From the NCBI GenBank assembly GCA_025355645.1, contig JANXZG010000100.1, positions 1-45,738 on the forward strand: a DNA stretch of 45,738 bases, read 5' to 3'. A program made the translations under genes and the position numbers. The number at the start of each line of letters is the position of its first letter. Within the stretch, counting starts at the first letter, position 1. The notes below the pieces were generated by a model, which saw nothing but the letters and a program-made list of their open reading frames with translations, was not told the DNA's origin and ran no database searches. Origin of the DNA: Gammaproteobacteria bacterium. Lineage in GTDB: Bacteria; Pseudomonadota; Gammaproteobacteria; Steroidobacterales; Steroidobacteraceae. This document shows positions 17,182-27,302 of this stretch, in pieces.

Positions 17182-18032
17182 ACAATCGTTTCATGCGCAG
17201 GTTCCGCAATGGCGCGTTTCTCGCCCTGGCGGTGCTTGCCACTACCATCGGCCTCGCTTGCCTCGCTGCGATCCTGTGGACTCTGGTGTCGCATGGCTTC
17301 GCGGGCCTCTCCTCGCAGGTGTTCACGCAGATGACGCCGCCGCCAGGATCGCGCGGCGGCCTTCTGAACGCGATCTATGGGAGCGTCGTCATGACGCTGC
17401 TGGGCATCCTGATCGGATCTCCGATCGGATTGCTGGCCGGCACATACCTTGCTGAATATGGCCGCCGTTCGCCATTGAGCACGACCATCCGCTTCATCAA
17501 CGATGTCCTGCTCAGTGCGCCATCGATCATCATCGGCTTGTTCGTCTACCAGATCGTGGTGGTTCGCGTCGGGCATTTCTCCGCGCTGGCGGGCGCCATC
17601 GCGCTCGCAGTGATCGCCATTCCCGTGACTCTGAGGACGACTGAGGACATGCTGAACCTCGTGCCTGCCGGCATGAAGGATGCGTCCGCCGCGCTTGGCG
17701 CCTACCCGTGGCGAACCCTGATCAGCGTGATATATCCCGCCGCCCGCAGCGGCATTGTCACGGGATTGCTGTTGGCAATAGCGCGCATCAGCGGGGAGAC
17801 GGCGCCGCTGCTGTTTACGGCGCTGAATAACCAGTTCTGGAGCACTGACCTGAACGCGCCGATGGCCAACCTGCCGGTCGTCATTTTCCAGTTTGCGCTG
17901 AGCCCCTACACGAACTGGCAAGACCTCGCCTGGGCCGGCGCGTTGATCATCACGACCACTATTTTGTTGCTGAGCATCCTGGCGCGGTTCCTGCTCGCCA
18001 TGCTGCAGGCGCAGAGGGGTGGCGGCCGATGA
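17178..18032 (+). CDS. pstA: Phosphate ABC transporter permease PstA
   Basis: The second membrane subunit of Pst, 284 residues. It has an N-terminal TM (about 14-36), the [21 protein letters not shown] entry region, and the permease motif [23 protein letters not shown] followed by [15 protein letters not shown]. The GTG start overlaps the pstC stop (GTGA) and its own stop overlaps pstB1 (ATGA), so translation is probably coupled along the operon. Confidence 0.95.
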   Translation: MNNRFMRRFRNGAFLALAVLATTIGLACLAAILWTLVSHGFAGLSSQVFTQMTPPPGSRGGLLNAIYGSVVMTLLGILIGSPIGLLAGTYLAEYGRRSPLSTTIRFINDVLLSAPSIIIGLFVYQIVVVRVGHFSALAGAIALAVIAIPVTLRTTEDMLNLVPAGMKDASAALGAYPWRTLISVIYPAARSGIVTGLLLAIARISGETAPLLFTALNNQFWSTDLNAPMANLPVVIFQFALSPYTNWQDLAWAGALIITTTILLLSILARFLLAMLQAQRGGGR

Positions 18033-18868
18033 TGCCATCATCAAAAATCCCGAAGCACCTGAAGCTGCGCCCGCCAGTGCCGGTGGCGCAAGGCACGGCC
18101 GAGTCTGGCGCGGGACCGGCGAAGATCGAGATCCGCTCGCTCAATTTCTACTATGGCGAAGTGCGTGCGCTGAGCGACATCAGCATGACGATCGCGGACC
18201 GCGCGATCACCGCGTTCATCGGTCCGTCTGGCTGCGGCAAGTCGACGCTGCTGCGCGTGCTGAACCGCATGTATGCCCTGTATCCGCACCAGCGGGCGGA
18301 GGGTGAGGTGCGCATTGGCGGTGAGGACATCCTGTCCGCGACGGTCGACGTGGCGGACCTGCGCTACCGCATAGGCATGGTCTTCCAGAGGCCGACGCCG
18401 TTCCCGATGACGGTCTTCGAGAACGTCGCGTTCGGTTTGCGCCTGCATGCGGTCGCGCGCGGCGCGGAGCTGCATCACCGGGTTGAGGCGGCGCTGCGGG
18501 AGGCTGCGCTGTGGGATGAAGTGAAGGACATGCTGAACAAGGATGGCCGCAGCCTGTCGGGTGGCCAGCAACAGCGCCTGTGCATTGCGCGCACGATCGC
18601 CGTCAATCCGGACGTTCTGCTGCTCGATGAGCCGACCGCGGCGCTCGATCCCATATCGACACTGCGCATCGAGGAAACGCTGCAGGCATTGCGCGAGAAA
18701 TTCTGCATCGTGATTGTGACTCACAATCTTCAGCAGGCAGCCCGCGTCTCCCATGTCACCGGCTTCATGTACATGGGGGAACTGGTGGAGATGGGACTGT
18801 CCAGTGCGATTTTCACGACCCCGAAGGATCGCCGGACGGACGACTATATTACCGGGCGATTCGGATGA
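18029..18868 (+). CDS. pstB: Phosphate ABC transporter ATPase PstB (first copy)
   Basis: ATP-binding subunit of Pst, 279 residues. It has Walker [10 protein letters not shown] (65-73), the Q-loop VFQRPTPFP, the signature LSGGQQQR, Walker B LLLDEP and the H-loop VTHN; all catalytic residues are present. It has a polar N-terminal extension of about 30 residues ([16 protein letters not shown]) not seen in E. coli PstB (257 residues) or in the second copy. The start is ATGATG overlapping the pstA stop; either ATG is possible. A second complete pstB follows immediately with an ATGA overlap. Confidence 0.95.
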   Translation: MMPSSKIPKHLKLRPPVPVAQGTAESGAGPAKIEIRSLNFYYGEVRALSDISMTIADRAITAFIGPSGCGKSTLLRVLNRMYALYPHQRAEGEVRIGGEDILSATVDVADLRYRIGMVFQRPTPFPMTVFENVAFGLRLHAVARGAELHHRVEAALREAALWDEVKDMLNKDGRSLSGGQQQRLCIARTIAVNPDVLLLDEPTAALDPISTLRIEETLQALREKFCIVIVTHNLQQAARVSHVTGFMYMGELVEMGLSSAIFTTPKDRRTDDYITGRFG

Positions 18869-19632
18869 TCGATGACGAATACCTGATGAGCGCGCGTGAT
18901 GTCAGCGTGCACTACAACGGCAAGGCGGCAATCAGGAACGTGAGCCTCGACATCGGCCGTAACCACGTGCTCGCCCTGATCGGCGCTTCCGGCTGTGGCA
19001 AGTCGACCTTCCTGCGCTGCCTGAACCGCATGAACGACACGATCCCGGGGGCGAAGGTGCAGGGGCTCATCACCCTCGATGGACAGAATATCTATGCGCC
19101 CGGGACCGACGTTGCGCAGTTACGCGCGCGCGTCGGCATCGTCTTTCAGAAGCCGACGCCGTTCCCGCAGACGATCTATGACAATGTCGCCTACGGCCCG
19201 CGCATCCATGGCCTTGCCGCGGCGCGGGCGGACCTCGATGAGCTGGTGCACATGAGCCTGCAGCGCGCCGGCCTGTGGGATGAGGTCAAGGATCGGTTGT
19301 CGCAGTCGGGGACGAGTCTCTCGGGCGGCCAGCAGCAGCGCCTGTGCATCGCCCGCACGATCGCCGTGAACCCCGAGGTGATCCTGATGGACGAGCCGAC
19401 CTCGGCGCTCGATCCGATCGCGAGCGCGAAGGTCGAGGATTTGATCGATGAACTGCGCGCCAACTACGCGATCGTGATCGTGACCCACAATATGCAGCAG
19501 GCCGCGCGCGTGTCGCAGTCGACCGCCTACTTCCACATGGGCGACCTGATCGAATTCGGCTCTACCAACAGGATTTTCACCAATCCTCGCCAAAAACTGA
19601 CCGAGGACTACATCACCGGCCGTATTGGCTAG
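18865..19632 (+). CDS. pstB: Phosphate ABC transporter ATPase PstB (second copy)
   Basis: A second intact PstB of 255 residues, the standard length. It has Walker [10 protein letters not shown] (40-48), the Q-loop [19 protein letters not shown], the signature LSGGQQQR, Walker [13 protein letters not shown] and the H-loop VTHN. It resembles the usual proteobacterial PstB more closely than the first copy does, and the two differ along their full length, so this is not a recent duplication. They could form a heterodimer or serve as alternative ATPases. Its TAG stop overlaps the convergent dapD stop by 3 bp within CTAG. Confidence 0.95.
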   Translation: MIDDEYLMSARDVSVHYNGKAAIRNVSLDIGRNHVLALIGASGCGKSTFLRCLNRMNDTIPGAKVQGLITLDGQNIYAPGTDVAQLRARVGIVFQKPTPFPQTIYDNVAYGPRIHGLAAARADLDELVHMSLQRAGLWDEVKDRLSQSGTSLSGGQQQRLCIARTIAVNPEVILMDEPTSALDPIASAKVEDLIDELRANYAIVIVTHNMQQAARVSQSTAYFHMGDLIEFGSTNRIFTNPRQKLTEDYITGRIG

Positions 19633-20468
19633 CTGCGTACGTCGACGTTGCGTAACAATTCATTCAGCGAAATCCTGGCGCGCGTCTGGGCGTCGACGCG
19701 CTTGACGATGACGGCGCAGTACAGGCCGTATCTTCCGTTGCTGGCGGGCAGCGAGCCGGGGACCACCACGGCGCCGGCGGGCACCCGGCCATAGGAGACT
19801 TCATCGAGTTCCCGATCGTAGATGCGGGTGCTCTGGCCGATGAACACGCCCATCGAGATCACCGCGCCTTTCTCGACGACCACGCCCTCGACGATTTCCG
19901 AGCGTGCCCCTATGAAGCAGTCGTCCTCGATGATCGTAGGACTCGCCTGCAGCGGTTCAAGCACGCCGCCGATGCCAACGCCGCCCGACAGGTGCACGTT
20001 CTTGCCGATCTGTGCGCAGGAACCGACGGTCGCCCAGGTATCGACCATCGTGCCGCTATCGACATACGCGCCGACATTGACGTAACTTGGCATCAGCACG
20101 ACATTGGCGCCGATGAACGCGCCGCGCCGCACGGTGGCGGGCGGCACCACGCGCATACCTGCCGCGGCAAACCGCGCCGCATTCCAGCCGCTGAATTTCA
20201 GCGGCACCTTGTCATAGAAGCCCAGGTCGCCGGCCGCCGCGGTCGTGTTTGCAACAATGCGAAAGGACAGCAGCACGGCTTTCTTGAGCCATTCGTTGAC
20301 CTGCCAGCCGCCATCCCGTGGCTCGGCTACCCGCAGCACGCCGGTGTCCAGCAGGATCAGCGAGGTCTCGACCGCCTCCTTGATCTCGCGCGACGCTGTG
20401 GTCGGGGTCAGCTCGCCGCTTGCCTCAAAGGCGCGTTCGATTGTCGCTTGCAGATCTGTATGGGACAT
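19629..20468 (-). CDS. dapD: Tetrahydrodipicolinate N-succinyltransferase DapD
   Basis: This enzyme transfers succinyl from succinyl-CoA to tetrahydrodipicolinate in the succinylase route to diaminopimelate and lysine. The 279-residue protein (E. coli 274) has an alpha-helical N-terminal domain and a left-handed beta-helix made of hexapeptide repeats (about 100-235; [55 protein letters not shown]). The ATG at 20468 follows the glnD stop by 4 nt and has GGAG 8 nt upstream. A longer in-frame start inside glnD is rejected. The order map-glnD-dapD matches E. coli. Confidence 0.96.
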   Translation of the reverse strand: MSHTDLQATIERAFEASGELTPTTASREIKEAVETSLILLDTGVLRVAEPRDGGWQVNEWLKKAVLLSFRIVANTTAAAGDLGFYDKVPLKFSGWNAARFAAAGMRVVPPATVRRGAFIGANVVLMPSYVNVGAYVDSGTMVDTWATVGSCAQIGKNVHLSGGVGIGGVLEPLQASPTIIEDDCFIGARSEIVEGVVVEKGAVISMGVFIGQSTRIYDRELDEVSYGRVPAGAVVVPGSLPASNGRYGLYCAVIVKRVDAQTRARISLNELLRNVDVRS

Positions 20469-20472
20469 GCGC

Positions 20473-23148
20473 TCAACTCCGGTTTGGATCGGGCCGGTCA
20501 AGCGCACGCACGAGTGATTCGCCGACTTTTTCACAGGCCGCCTCCTGCAGTGGCTTGCCATCCAGGTCAATGATGTAAAAGACGTCTTCCGCGCGCTCAC
20601 CGACGGTCATGATCTTCGCGCCGTTGATCTCCACATGTTCCGCCTTGAATACCTTTCCGACCTCCGACAGAAGGCCCGGGCGATCGCCCGCGACCAGTTC
20701 CAGGATCGTGCGGTTGTTGCGCGTATCGAGGCTGAAATTGACCTGCGTCTGGGTCGAGAACATGCGCACCTGGCGCGGCGCGCGCCGCGTCACCGCCGAG
20801 GGCGCATTATCGGCAAGCGCAAGGTTGCGCCCGAGGCCGCTCTTGATGTCCGCAATTCGCATCGCATCAATGATGACAGCCCCGCTGTCCTCCAGCACGA
20901 CGTAGGTCTCGAGGCTGAATCCGCTCAGGCTGACGATCAGCCGCGCATCGACCACGTTGAGCCCCAGCTGGTCGAGCACGGCAGTGGTGCGCGCGAAGCT
21001 GTGCAGGCGGCTGGGCGTATAGGTAAGGACGGCAGTACCCCCGCGCTCGGTCAGCTGGCGTACCGCGACCAGCGGAGAGTCATCGCGGGCATCGCGGGCA
21101 TCGAGCACCGTCGTATGCCAGGCGATCTCCTCGGCGGTAAATCGTAGAAAATACGCCTCGGTCCACTGCGCCCAGACGCGCTCGATCCGCTCGGCGGCGA
21201 TACCGGGCAGCCGCTCCCGAGCACTAGCCTGGGTTTCCCGGATCAGTTCGTCCTGGTCGAGCGGCGTTTCCAGGCCACGGCGCAGCGCCTGCTTGGTACG
21301 CTCGTAGAGCTCTTCGATCAGCCGTGCTTTCCAGGCATTCCAAAGCTTCGGGTTGGTGCCGCGCACGTCGGCCACCGTCAGCACGTACAGGTAGTCGAGG
21401 TGCGCCTGGTCGCCAACCCGGCGCGCAAACTCACGGATCACGTCTGGGTCGCTGATGTCTTTTTTCTGCGCCGTGATCGACAGGATCAGGTGGTTGCGGA
21501 CCAGCCATGCGACCAGGCGCGCCTCATAGCGGCCAAGGCCCTGCTCCAGGCAAAACGCCTCGGCATCGACCGCGCCAAGTTCCGAGTGATCGCCGCCGCG
21601 ACCCTTGGCAATATCGTGGAACAGCGCCGCAAGATATGCGAGCTCCTGGCGCGGCAGGGACTGCATGATCTGGCTGAGCGTGGGAAGCTCCTGATTGAAC
21701 TTCGGGATCGCCAGGCGCCTGAGGTTACTGACCACGAACAGCGTGTGTGCATCGACCGTGTACGCGTGGAACAGATCGTATTGCATGCGCCCGACGATGC
21801 GCCCGAATGCCGGAATATAGCGCCCGAGCACTCCGTACAGGTTCATGCGGCGCAGTTCGTGCGTGACCCCGACCGGCGCGCAAAGTATTTCCATGAACAG
21901 CCGGTGATGGCGCGGGTTCTGCCGGAATTCCTCATCGATCAGCGGCACATGCGTGCCGATGAGCCGGATCGTTTCAGCGCGCACCCCTCGCAGCTGCGGG
22001 TTCTGCTGCAGCAGCACGAATAGCTCGAGCAGCGCGGCGGGCGAGCGCTCGAAGACCTCCGTATGCGTGACTTCCAGATAGTCGTTGCGAATCTGGAAGC
22101 GCGCATTCAGCGGCTGGGGGGTGCCGCTTTGCGTCACGATCGCCTCGCGGAACAGCTGCAATAGCATCTCATTCAGCAGGCTGACGTCCATCACCGTGCG
22201 ATAATACTTCTGCATCAGCTGCTCGACCGCAAGCGTAAAACTAGCATCCTCGTACCCGAACATCCTGGCCAGTTTGATCTGGTAATCAAACAGCAGCCGG
22301 TCCTCGCGCCGGTTCGTCAGCATGTGCAGCCCGAAGCGGACCTTCCATAGGAAATTCTGTCCGGCCTTTAGCTTGCGCAGCTCAGGTCCTGTCAGGAAAC
22401 CATGCGCGACCAGCTCATCGAGCGTGTCGGTGCCGAAATGGCGCTTGGCGACCCAGCCTATGGTCTGCAGGTCACGCAGTCCGCCGGGACCCGACTTGAC
22501 GTTCGGCTCAAGGTTGTAGGCCGTGTCGAAATAGCGGTGATGTCGCTCGGTCTGCTCCTTGACCTTCGCTTCGAAGAAGTCATCCGACGGCCACAACCGA
22601 TCCGGTGCGAGCGCGCGGCGCATACCCGCATAAAGCGATTCCGGCCCGGCCAGCAAGCGCGCCTCGAATAGTGTCGTTGCCACGCTGATGTCGGCGAGGC
22701 TTTCGCGCTGGCAGTCATCGATCGTGCGAACGCTATGACCCACTTCCAGCCCGATATCCCACAGCAGCGTCAGGAAATGCTCGATGTCCGCCTGCCAGCT
22801 GTTCGAATCGCCCTTGGGCAGCAGGACCATGATGTCGATGTCGGAGCAGGGGTGCAGTTCGCCGCGGCCATAGCCGCCGACTGCAATCAGGGCCAGATCG
22901 CCAGCGAAGCGCCCGGTGTGGTGCGTCCAGGCCGCCCGCAACACAATGTCGACCAGCAGCGCGCGGTCGCGCACCAGGTCCGCGACATCCTGATCGGCGC
23001 TGAAGCGCTCCCCCAGCAACTGAGTGCCGCGTTCGAGGATCTGGCGCAAGGCCGCAGCAGAGAAGCTTTGCGCGTCGAGCGCGAGCGGCGCAGCCGTCAG
23101 GTAGGTCCAGTCACCGCTTGGTCCGATCGGTTCACCGCGGGCGTTCAA
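20473..23148 (-). CDS. glnD: Bifunctional [protein-PII] uridylyltransferase / uridylyl-removing enzyme GlnD
   Basis: This nitrogen sensor uridylylates PII when glutamine is low and removes UMP when it is high. The domains in order are a nucleotidyltransferase with [12 protein letters not shown] and the Asp pair SDIDI (about residues 89-106), the helical GlnD domain, an HD hydrolase domain ([16 protein letters not shown], near 505-520), and two C-terminal ACT domains for glutamine (near 700 and 810). I place the start at TTG 23148, which overlaps the map stop as TTGA and gives 891 residues (E. coli 890). An in-frame ATG at 23214 would add 22 residues but overlap map by 70 bp. Neither has a strong Shine-Dalgarno, so the start is uncertain. 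Confidence 0.94.
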   Translation of the reverse strand: MNARGEPIGPSGDWTYLTAAPLALDAQSFSAAALRQILERGTQLLGERFSADQDVADLVRDRALLVDIVLRAAWTHHTGRFAGDLALIAVGGYGRGELHPCSDIDIMVLLPKGDSNSWQADIEHFLTLLWDIGLEVGHSVRTIDDCQRESLADISVATTLFEARLLAGPESLYAGMRRALAPDRLWPSDDFFEAKVKEQTERHHRYFDTAYNLEPNVKSGPGGLRDLQTIGWVAKRHFGTDTLDELVAHGFLTGPELRKLKAGQNFLWKVRFGLHMLTNRREDRLLFDYQIKLARMFGYEDASFTLAVEQLMQKYYRTVMDVSLLNEMLLQLFREAIVTQSGTPQPLNARFQIRNDYLEVTHTEVFERSPAALLELFVLLQQNPQLRGVRAETIRLIGTHVPLIDEEFRQNPRHHRLFMEILCAPVGVTHELRRMNLYGVLGRYIPAFGRIVGRMQYDLFHAYTVDAHTLFVVSNLRRLAIPKFNQELPTLSQIMQSLPRQELAYLAALFHDIAKGRGGDHSELGAVDAEAFCLEQGLGRYEARLVAWLVRNHLILSITAQKKDISDPDVIREFARRVGDQAHLDYLYVLTVADVRGTNPKLWNAWKARLIEELYERTKQALRRGLETPLDQDELIRETQASARERLPGIAAERIERVWAQWTEAYFLRFTAEEIAWHTTVLDARDARDDSPLVAVRQLTERGGTAVLTYTPSRLHSFARTTAVLDQLGLNVVDARLIVSLSGFSLETYVVLEDSGAVIIDAMRIADIKSGLGRNLALADNAPSAVTRRAPRQVRMFSTQTQVNFSLDTRNNRTILELVAGDRPGLLSEVGKVFKAEHVEINGAKIMTVGERAEDVFYIIDLDGKPLQEAACEKVGESLVRALDRPDPNRS

Positions 23149-23909
23149 GAAGCAGCCGCACTCAAGGTCAGCACTTCGTAGCCGCCCTTGGTCACCAGGA
23201 TCGTATGTTCCCATTGCGCCGAGAGCGACTGGTCCTTTGTGACCACGGTCCAGCGATCCTCCAGCACACGAACATCACGCCTGCCGGCGTTGATCATCGG
23301 TTCGATTGTGAACGTCATGCCCTCGAGCAGCTCAACGCCCGTGTTGGGTATGCCGTAATGCAGCACCTGCGGGTCCTCATGGTAGACCCGCCCGATACCG
23401 TGGCCACAATACTCGCGCACAACTGAAAAATAGTTGCTCTCGGTGAAGCTCTGGATCGCATGCCCGATGTCGCCGAGGTGCGTGCCCGGCTTGACGATGC
23501 GGATGCCGCGCCACATGGCCTCGAAGCAGGCATCGGTCAGGCGTTGCGCAGCTACTGTCGGCTTGCCGGCGAAATACATGCGGCTGGTGTCGCCATGAAA
23601 GCCGTCGCGGATGACGGTTACGTCGATATTGACGATATCGCCGCTCTTCAAGCGCTTCTCCCCCGGGATGCCGTGGCATACGACGTTATTGACCGACGTG
23701 CAGATGGTCTTGGGAAAGCCGCGGTAGTTCAGGTTCGCCGGCACCGACTTCAGATCCTGGACGATAAAATCGTGGCAGCGCTGGTCCAGCTCCTCGGTGC
23801 TGACGCCGGGCTGGACATAAGGGGCGATCATGTCGAGCACGCTGGCCGCGAGGCGGCCGGCGATGCGCATTTTGGCCTGTTCCTCGGGGCTTTTGATGGT
23901 GATCTGCAT
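23145..23909 (-). CDS. map: Type I methionine aminopeptidase
   Basis: This enzyme removes the initiator methionine from nascent proteins. The 254-residue protein has all five di-metal ligands at nearly E. coli positions: Asp96, Asp107, His170, Glu203 and Glu234, within NIDVTVIRDGFHGDTSR, CGHGIG, TIEPMI and WEHTILVT. The ATG at 23909 gives the standard N-terminus (MQITIKSPEEQ); the in-frame start at 23981 adds residues from the divergent promoter region. It is divergent from rpsB, the usual gammaproteobacterial arrangement, and leads the map-glnD-dapD operon. Confidence 0.96.
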   Translation of the reverse strand: MQITIKSPEEQAKMRIAGRLAASVLDMIAPYVQPGVSTEELDQRCHDFIVQDLKSVPANLNYRGFPKTICTSVNNVVCHGIPGEKRLKSGDIVNIDVTVIRDGFHGDTSRMYFAGKPTVAAQRLTDACFEAMWRGIRIVKPGTHLGDIGHAIQSFTESNYFSVVREYCGHGIGRVYHEDPQVLHYGIPNTGVELLEGMTFTIEPMINAGRRDVRVLEDRWTVVTKDQSLSAQWEHTILVTKGGYEVLTLSAAAS

Positions 23910-23923
23910 GGATTCCAAGGATT

Positions 23924-23952
23924 TTGTTTCCGAGAAACGTTCATGGTATAAA
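23924..23952 (+). promoter_or_regulatory. rpsB promoter
   Basis: TTGTTT (23924-23929), a 17-bp spacer, then TATAAA (23947-23952) preceded by TG at -14/-15 (TGGTATAAA), an extended -10. Transcription would begin near 23959, giving a leader of about 120 nt before rpsB. Extended -10 promoters with long leaders are known for gammaproteobacterial rpsB. Confidence 0.65.
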
Positions 23953-23958
23953 GAGCGG

Positions 23959-24080
23959 CTTTTTTTAACAACCCCGCACACGTATCGTCACAATCGGCCG
24001 GGTGCCTAAAGGATGAGGAAACTCCCCCTTCAGGTTGCCGTTTGGGATGCGTGGAGGCTCAACCCGACAAGGAGTATTTC
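23959..24080 (+). ncRNA. Structured rpsB 5' leader, possible S2 autoregulatory element
   Basis: Two helices can be drawn by eye. A closing stem pairs CGGGTGCC (23999-24006) with GGC-tca-ACCCG (24056-24066), ending 2 nt before the AAGGAG Shine-Dalgarno (24069-24074). Inside it, AAGG-at-GAG (24009-24017) pairs with CTC-cc-CCTT (24022-24030) around a GAAA tetraloop. Ribosomal protein S2 is known to repress rpsB-tsf through the rpsB leader in gammaproteobacteria. That this is that element is inferred from position and structure, not from alignment. Confidence 0.5.
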
Positions 24081-25064
24081 ATGTCTAGCGTGTCCATGAG
24101 ACAGATGCTGGAAGCGGGTGTTCATTTTGGACACCAGACACGCTTCTGGAACCCGAAAATGGCCCCCTTCATTTTCGGCGAGCGCAACAAGATCCATATC
24201 ATTAATCTTGAGAAGACCCAGCCCCTCTATGCCCAGGCGGCGGCCTTCATCAGGGGCGTGGCATCGCAAGGCGGCAAGGTGCTGTTCGTTGGGACCAAGC
24301 GCTCGGCCCGCGAGGCCATTCAGAAGGAAGCCTCCCGCTGCAGCATGCCCTACGTCAACCAGCGCTGGCTTGGCGGCATGCTGACGAATTTCAAAACTAT
24401 CCGCCAGTCAATCAAGCGGCTCAACGAGCTTGACGAGATGGCCCAGAGCGGCGCCCTCGATCGGCGCGGTAAGAAAGAGGCGCAGATGCTGCGCCGGGAA
24501 ATGGAAAAACTGCTGCGAAGCCTCGGTGGCATCCGCGACATGAACGCATTGCCCACCGCGTTGTTCGTGATCGACGTCGGTCACGAGCAGATCGCGATCC
24601 ATGAGGCCCGCAAGCTCGGCATCCCGGTTGTGGCGGTGGTCGACACGAATTGCTCTCCGGACGGCATCGACTATGTCATTCCTGGCAACGACGACGCGAT
24701 GCGGGCGATCCTGCTATATGCGGCGGGCGTGGCCGATTCGATCATCGAGGGCAAGGCTTCGCTGCCCGAGGTTCCGGTCGGTGAGGACGAATTCGTCGAG
24801 CTAGATGAGGAAGGCAATCCCAAGAAGCGAGCCGCAGGTGGCCGCCGCCCGGCCGCTGCGCCGCGCGGCAAGAAGCCGCCGCCGCGCCGCAAAGTAGCCG
24901 TGACCGTGGTGCCGAATGTGGCTGCCGTGGCGGTAGCCGCCGAGGAGGAGGTGGAAGCCGACGAGGTTGAGGTCGACGTAGTCGACTCGGCGCCCGCTGA
25001 AACCCGTCCGGCCAGCGCCCCGCGGCGCCGTCCGATCGGGCGCAAGCCGACGCGCGGCGCCTGA
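24081..25064 (+). CDS. rpsB: 30S ribosomal protein S2 with long C-terminal extension
   Basis: Small-subunit protein, 327 residues against 241 in E. coli. The core (1-240) is canonical: [71 protein letters not shown]. The extra tail (about 243-327) is low-complexity: a basic Lys/Arg/Pro/Ala stretch (248-271), an Ala/Val then Glu/Asp-rich stretch (272-302) and a second basic end (314-325). The ATG at 24081 has AAGGAG 6 nt upstream. tsf follows after 17 bp, the conserved pairing. Confidence 0.95.
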   Translation: MSSVSMRQMLEAGVHFGHQTRFWNPKMAPFIFGERNKIHIINLEKTQPLYAQAAAFIRGVASQGGKVLFVGTKRSAREAIQKEASRCSMPYVNQRWLGGMLTNFKTIRQSIKRLNELDEMAQSGALDRRGKKEAQMLRREMEKLLRSLGGIRDMNALPTALFVIDVGHEQIAIHEARKLGIPVVAVVDTNCSPDGIDYVIPGNDDAMRAILLYAAGVADSIIEGKASLPEVPVGEDEFVELDEEGNPKKRAAGGRRPAAAPRGKKPPPRRKVAVTVVPNVAAVAVAAEEEVEADEVEVDVVDSAPAETRPASAPRRRPIGRKPTRGA

Positions 25065-25081
25065 TTGCAGAGGGGACTGCA

Positions 25082-25954
25082 ATGAACATCACGGCTGAAT
25101 CAGTCAGGCAACTGCGCGAGCGCACCGGCGCGGGCATGATGGAATGCAAGCGTGCGCTGGTCGAGACCGGGGGCGACTTGGATGCGGCGGCCGAGTGGCT
25201 GCGCAAGTCCGGCCTTGCCAAGGCCGACAAGAAAGCGGCGCGCATCGCGGCCGAGGGGACCGTTGCGATCGAGCGCTCGGGGCTCGACGCGGCGCTCGTC
25301 GAGGTCAACTGCGAAACGGATTTCGTCGCCAGGAGCGATGAGTTCCAGGAATTCGCGCGCGACGTAGCAAGCGTCGCGCTTGCCCAGAATCCGGCAAGCC
25401 TCGAGGCGCTGATGGTGCAGCAGCAGGGCCGCGCAACGCTCGAGGAGCGGCGACGCGTGCTGATCGCAAAAATCGGCGAGAACATTTCGGTGCGGCGTTT
25501 TGCCCGGGTCAGCGCGCCGGGCGTTCTGGGTACTTATCTGCATGGCGGGCGTATCGGTGCGCTGGTGGCGCTGCGCGGCGGCGATGAAGACCTGGCGCGA
25601 GACCTTGCGATGCACGTGGCCGCTACCAATCCTGCCTACATCGATGCCGCGCAAGTACCGTCGGCGGTACTCGAGAAGGAACGCAGCATCCTCGCCGAGC
25701 AGACGCGCGCAGAGAAAAAACCTGCCGAGATCGTTGCCAAGATGGTCGAGGGCCGTTTGCGTAAGTACCTGGCCGAGATTACGCTGCTCGGGCAGCCCTT
25801 CGTGAAGGATCCCGATGTCTCGGTCGAGAAGTTGCTGAAGAAATCCGCCGCCACCGTGGTGCAGTTCGCACGCTATGAGGTTGGCGCCGGCATCGAGAAA
25901 AAACAGGACGACTTCGTCGGCGAAGTGATGGCCCAGGTGAAAGCCAGTACCTAA
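25082..25954 (+). CDS. tsf: Translation elongation factor Ts
   Basis: The guanine-nucleotide exchange factor for EF-Tu, 290 residues (E. coli 283). It has the N-terminal UBA-like domain (VRQLRERTGAGMMECKRAL) and the EF-Tu-contacting TDFVARSDEF block near residues 80-89, whose Asp-Phe pair intrudes near the EF-Tu Mg site. The dimerisation region and C-terminal module follow. Co-transcribed with rpsB; pyrH begins 21 bp later. Confidence 0.97.
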   Translation: MNITAESVRQLRERTGAGMMECKRALVETGGDLDAAAEWLRKSGLAKADKKAARIAAEGTVAIERSGLDAALVEVNCETDFVARSDEFQEFARDVASVALAQNPASLEALMVQQQGRATLEERRRVLIAKIGENISVRRFARVSAPGVLGTYLHGGRIGALVALRGGDEDLARDLAMHVAATNPAYIDAAQVPSAVLEKERSILAEQTRAEKKPAEIVAKMVEGRLRKYLAEITLLGQPFVKDPDVSVEKLLKKSAATVVQFARYEVGAGIEKKQDDFVGEVMAQVKAST

Positions 25955-25975
25955 CGGAGCGAGGCGGAATAGCCC

Positions 25976-26704
25976 ATGACCAGTCCCCACGGTAGCGCCC
26001 GGTATCGCAGAATTTTGGTCAAATTGTCTGGCGAAGCGCTGCTTGGCGAAGAGGACTATGGCATAGATGCGCAGATACTGAAGCGCATAGCCGGGGAAAT
26101 CCGCGATCTGACCCAAATGAATGTCCAGGTTGCAGTCGTTATTGGCGGTGGCAATATTTTCCGTGGCGCAGGCCTCGCGCGCGCCGGGATGGACCGGGTA
26201 ACGGCCGATCACATGGGCATGCTGGCGACCGTGATCAACGCGCTCGCGATGCAAGATGCACTGGAGAGCCTCGGCATCTATGCGCGCGTGATGTCGGCGC
26301 TGCGCATCAACGAGGTCTGCGAGGATTACATCCGCAGGCGCGCTGTTAGGCATCTGGAGAAGGGCCGCGTGGTCATCTTCGGCGCGGGCACCGGCAACCC
26401 GTTTTTTACCACGGACACGGCAGCTAGCCTGCGCGCCATCGAGATTAACGCCGATGTTCTGCTCAAGGCCACCAAGGTCAATGGCGTTTACGATTCGGAC
26501 CCGCTCAAGAACCCGCAGGCTAAGCGCTATGTCCGCCTGACCTTTGACCAGGTGCTGGCCGACCGGCTCAACGTGATGGACGCTACGGCCATTGTCATGT
26601 GTCGTGAGAACAATCTGCCATTGCAAGTGTTCAATTTATTCTGCGCGGGCGACCTGGTGCGCATTGTGCAGGGCGAGGATGTGGGTACGGTCGTTTCGGT
26701 ATAG
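25976..26704 (+). CDS. pyrH: Uridylate kinase (UMP kinase)
   Basis: This enzyme phosphorylates UMP to UDP in pyrimidine nucleotide synthesis and belongs to the amino-acid kinase family as a hexamer. The 242-residue protein has LVKLSGEAL with Lys16, GGGNIFRG (near 57-64), [14 protein letters not shown] and [16 protein letters not shown], all signatures of bacterial PyrH. It lies between tsf and frr in the conserved order. Confidence 0.97.
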   Translation: MTSPHGSARYRRILVKLSGEALLGEEDYGIDAQILKRIAGEIRDLTQMNVQVAVVIGGGNIFRGAGLARAGMDRVTADHMGMLATVINALAMQDALESLGIYARVMSALRINEVCEDYIRRRAVRHLEKGRVVIFGAGTGNPFFTTDTAASLRAIEINADVLLKATKVNGVYDSDPLKNPQAKRYVRLTFDQVLADRLNVMDATAIVMCRENNLPLQVFNLFCAGDLVRIVQGEDVGTVVSV

Positions 26705-26713
26705 GAGGAACAC

Positions 26714-27271
26714 ATGCTTGATGACCTGAAGAAAGACGCCACGCAGCGCATGCACAAATGCGTCACAACGTTCCGCGACCAGCTGAAGAAGTTGCGCACG
26801 GGCCGCGCCCATACGAGCCTGATCGAGCACATTAAGGTCGATTACTATGGCGCCGAGATGCCGCTGAACCAGGTAGCCAATATCGCCACCGAGGATGCGC
26901 GCACCTTGACCGTGACGCCATGGGAAAAAGCCATGGTGCCGATCATCGAAAAGGCCATCTACAAGTCGGACCTGGGGCTCACGCCGAACACGGCCGGGCT
27001 GCTGATTCGCATCGGCATGCCGGCTCTGACCGAAGAGCGCCGCCGTGACATCACCAAGGTGGTGCGCAGCGAGGCCGAGGCTGCGCGTGTCGCGGTGCGC
27101 AATGTGCGCCGCGAGGTCATGACCGAACTGAAGGAAATGCTGAAGGAAAAATTGATTGCCCAGGACGATGATCGCCGTGCCCAGGATGACGTGCAGAAAC
27201 TCACCGACAAGCATGTCGCCGAGATCGACCAGGCCATGGCCGAAAAGGAAAAGGAGCTGATGCAGGTCTGA
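26714..27271 (+). CDS. frr: Ribosome recycling factor
   Basis: With EF-G this protein splits post-termination ribosomes. It is 185 residues, exactly the E. coli length. A triple-helix bundle carries LRTGRAHTSL, the domain II beta segment (PLNQVANIATEDARTLTVTPWEK), NTAGLLIRIGMPALTEERR and the C-terminal helix with DDDRRAQDDVQKLTDKHV. AGGAGG lies upstream of the ATG (26704-26709), overlapping the pyrH stop. Confidence 0.97.
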   Translation: MLDDLKKDATQRMHKCVTTFRDQLKKLRTGRAHTSLIEHIKVDYYGAEMPLNQVANIATEDARTLTVTPWEKAMVPIIEKAIYKSDLGLTPNTAGLLIRIGMPALTEERRRDITKVVRSEAEAARVAVRNVRREVMTELKEMLKEKLIAQDDDRRAQDDVQKLTDKHVAEIDQAMAEKEKELMQV

Positions 27272-27302
27272 GTGCTCAGGCCTTGCATTCACGGAAGCTC
27301 TT

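Noticed and set aside
16263..18044. Open frame of 593 codons antisense to pstC and pstA
   Set aside because: Its product is low-complexity and Arg/Ser/Gln-rich without any domain, while the plus strand has textbook permeases. Long antisense frames are expected at this GC content.
25100..26626. Open frame of 508 codons antisense to tsf and pyrH
   Set aside because: It mirrors conserved essential genes and has no recognisable domain or start signal.
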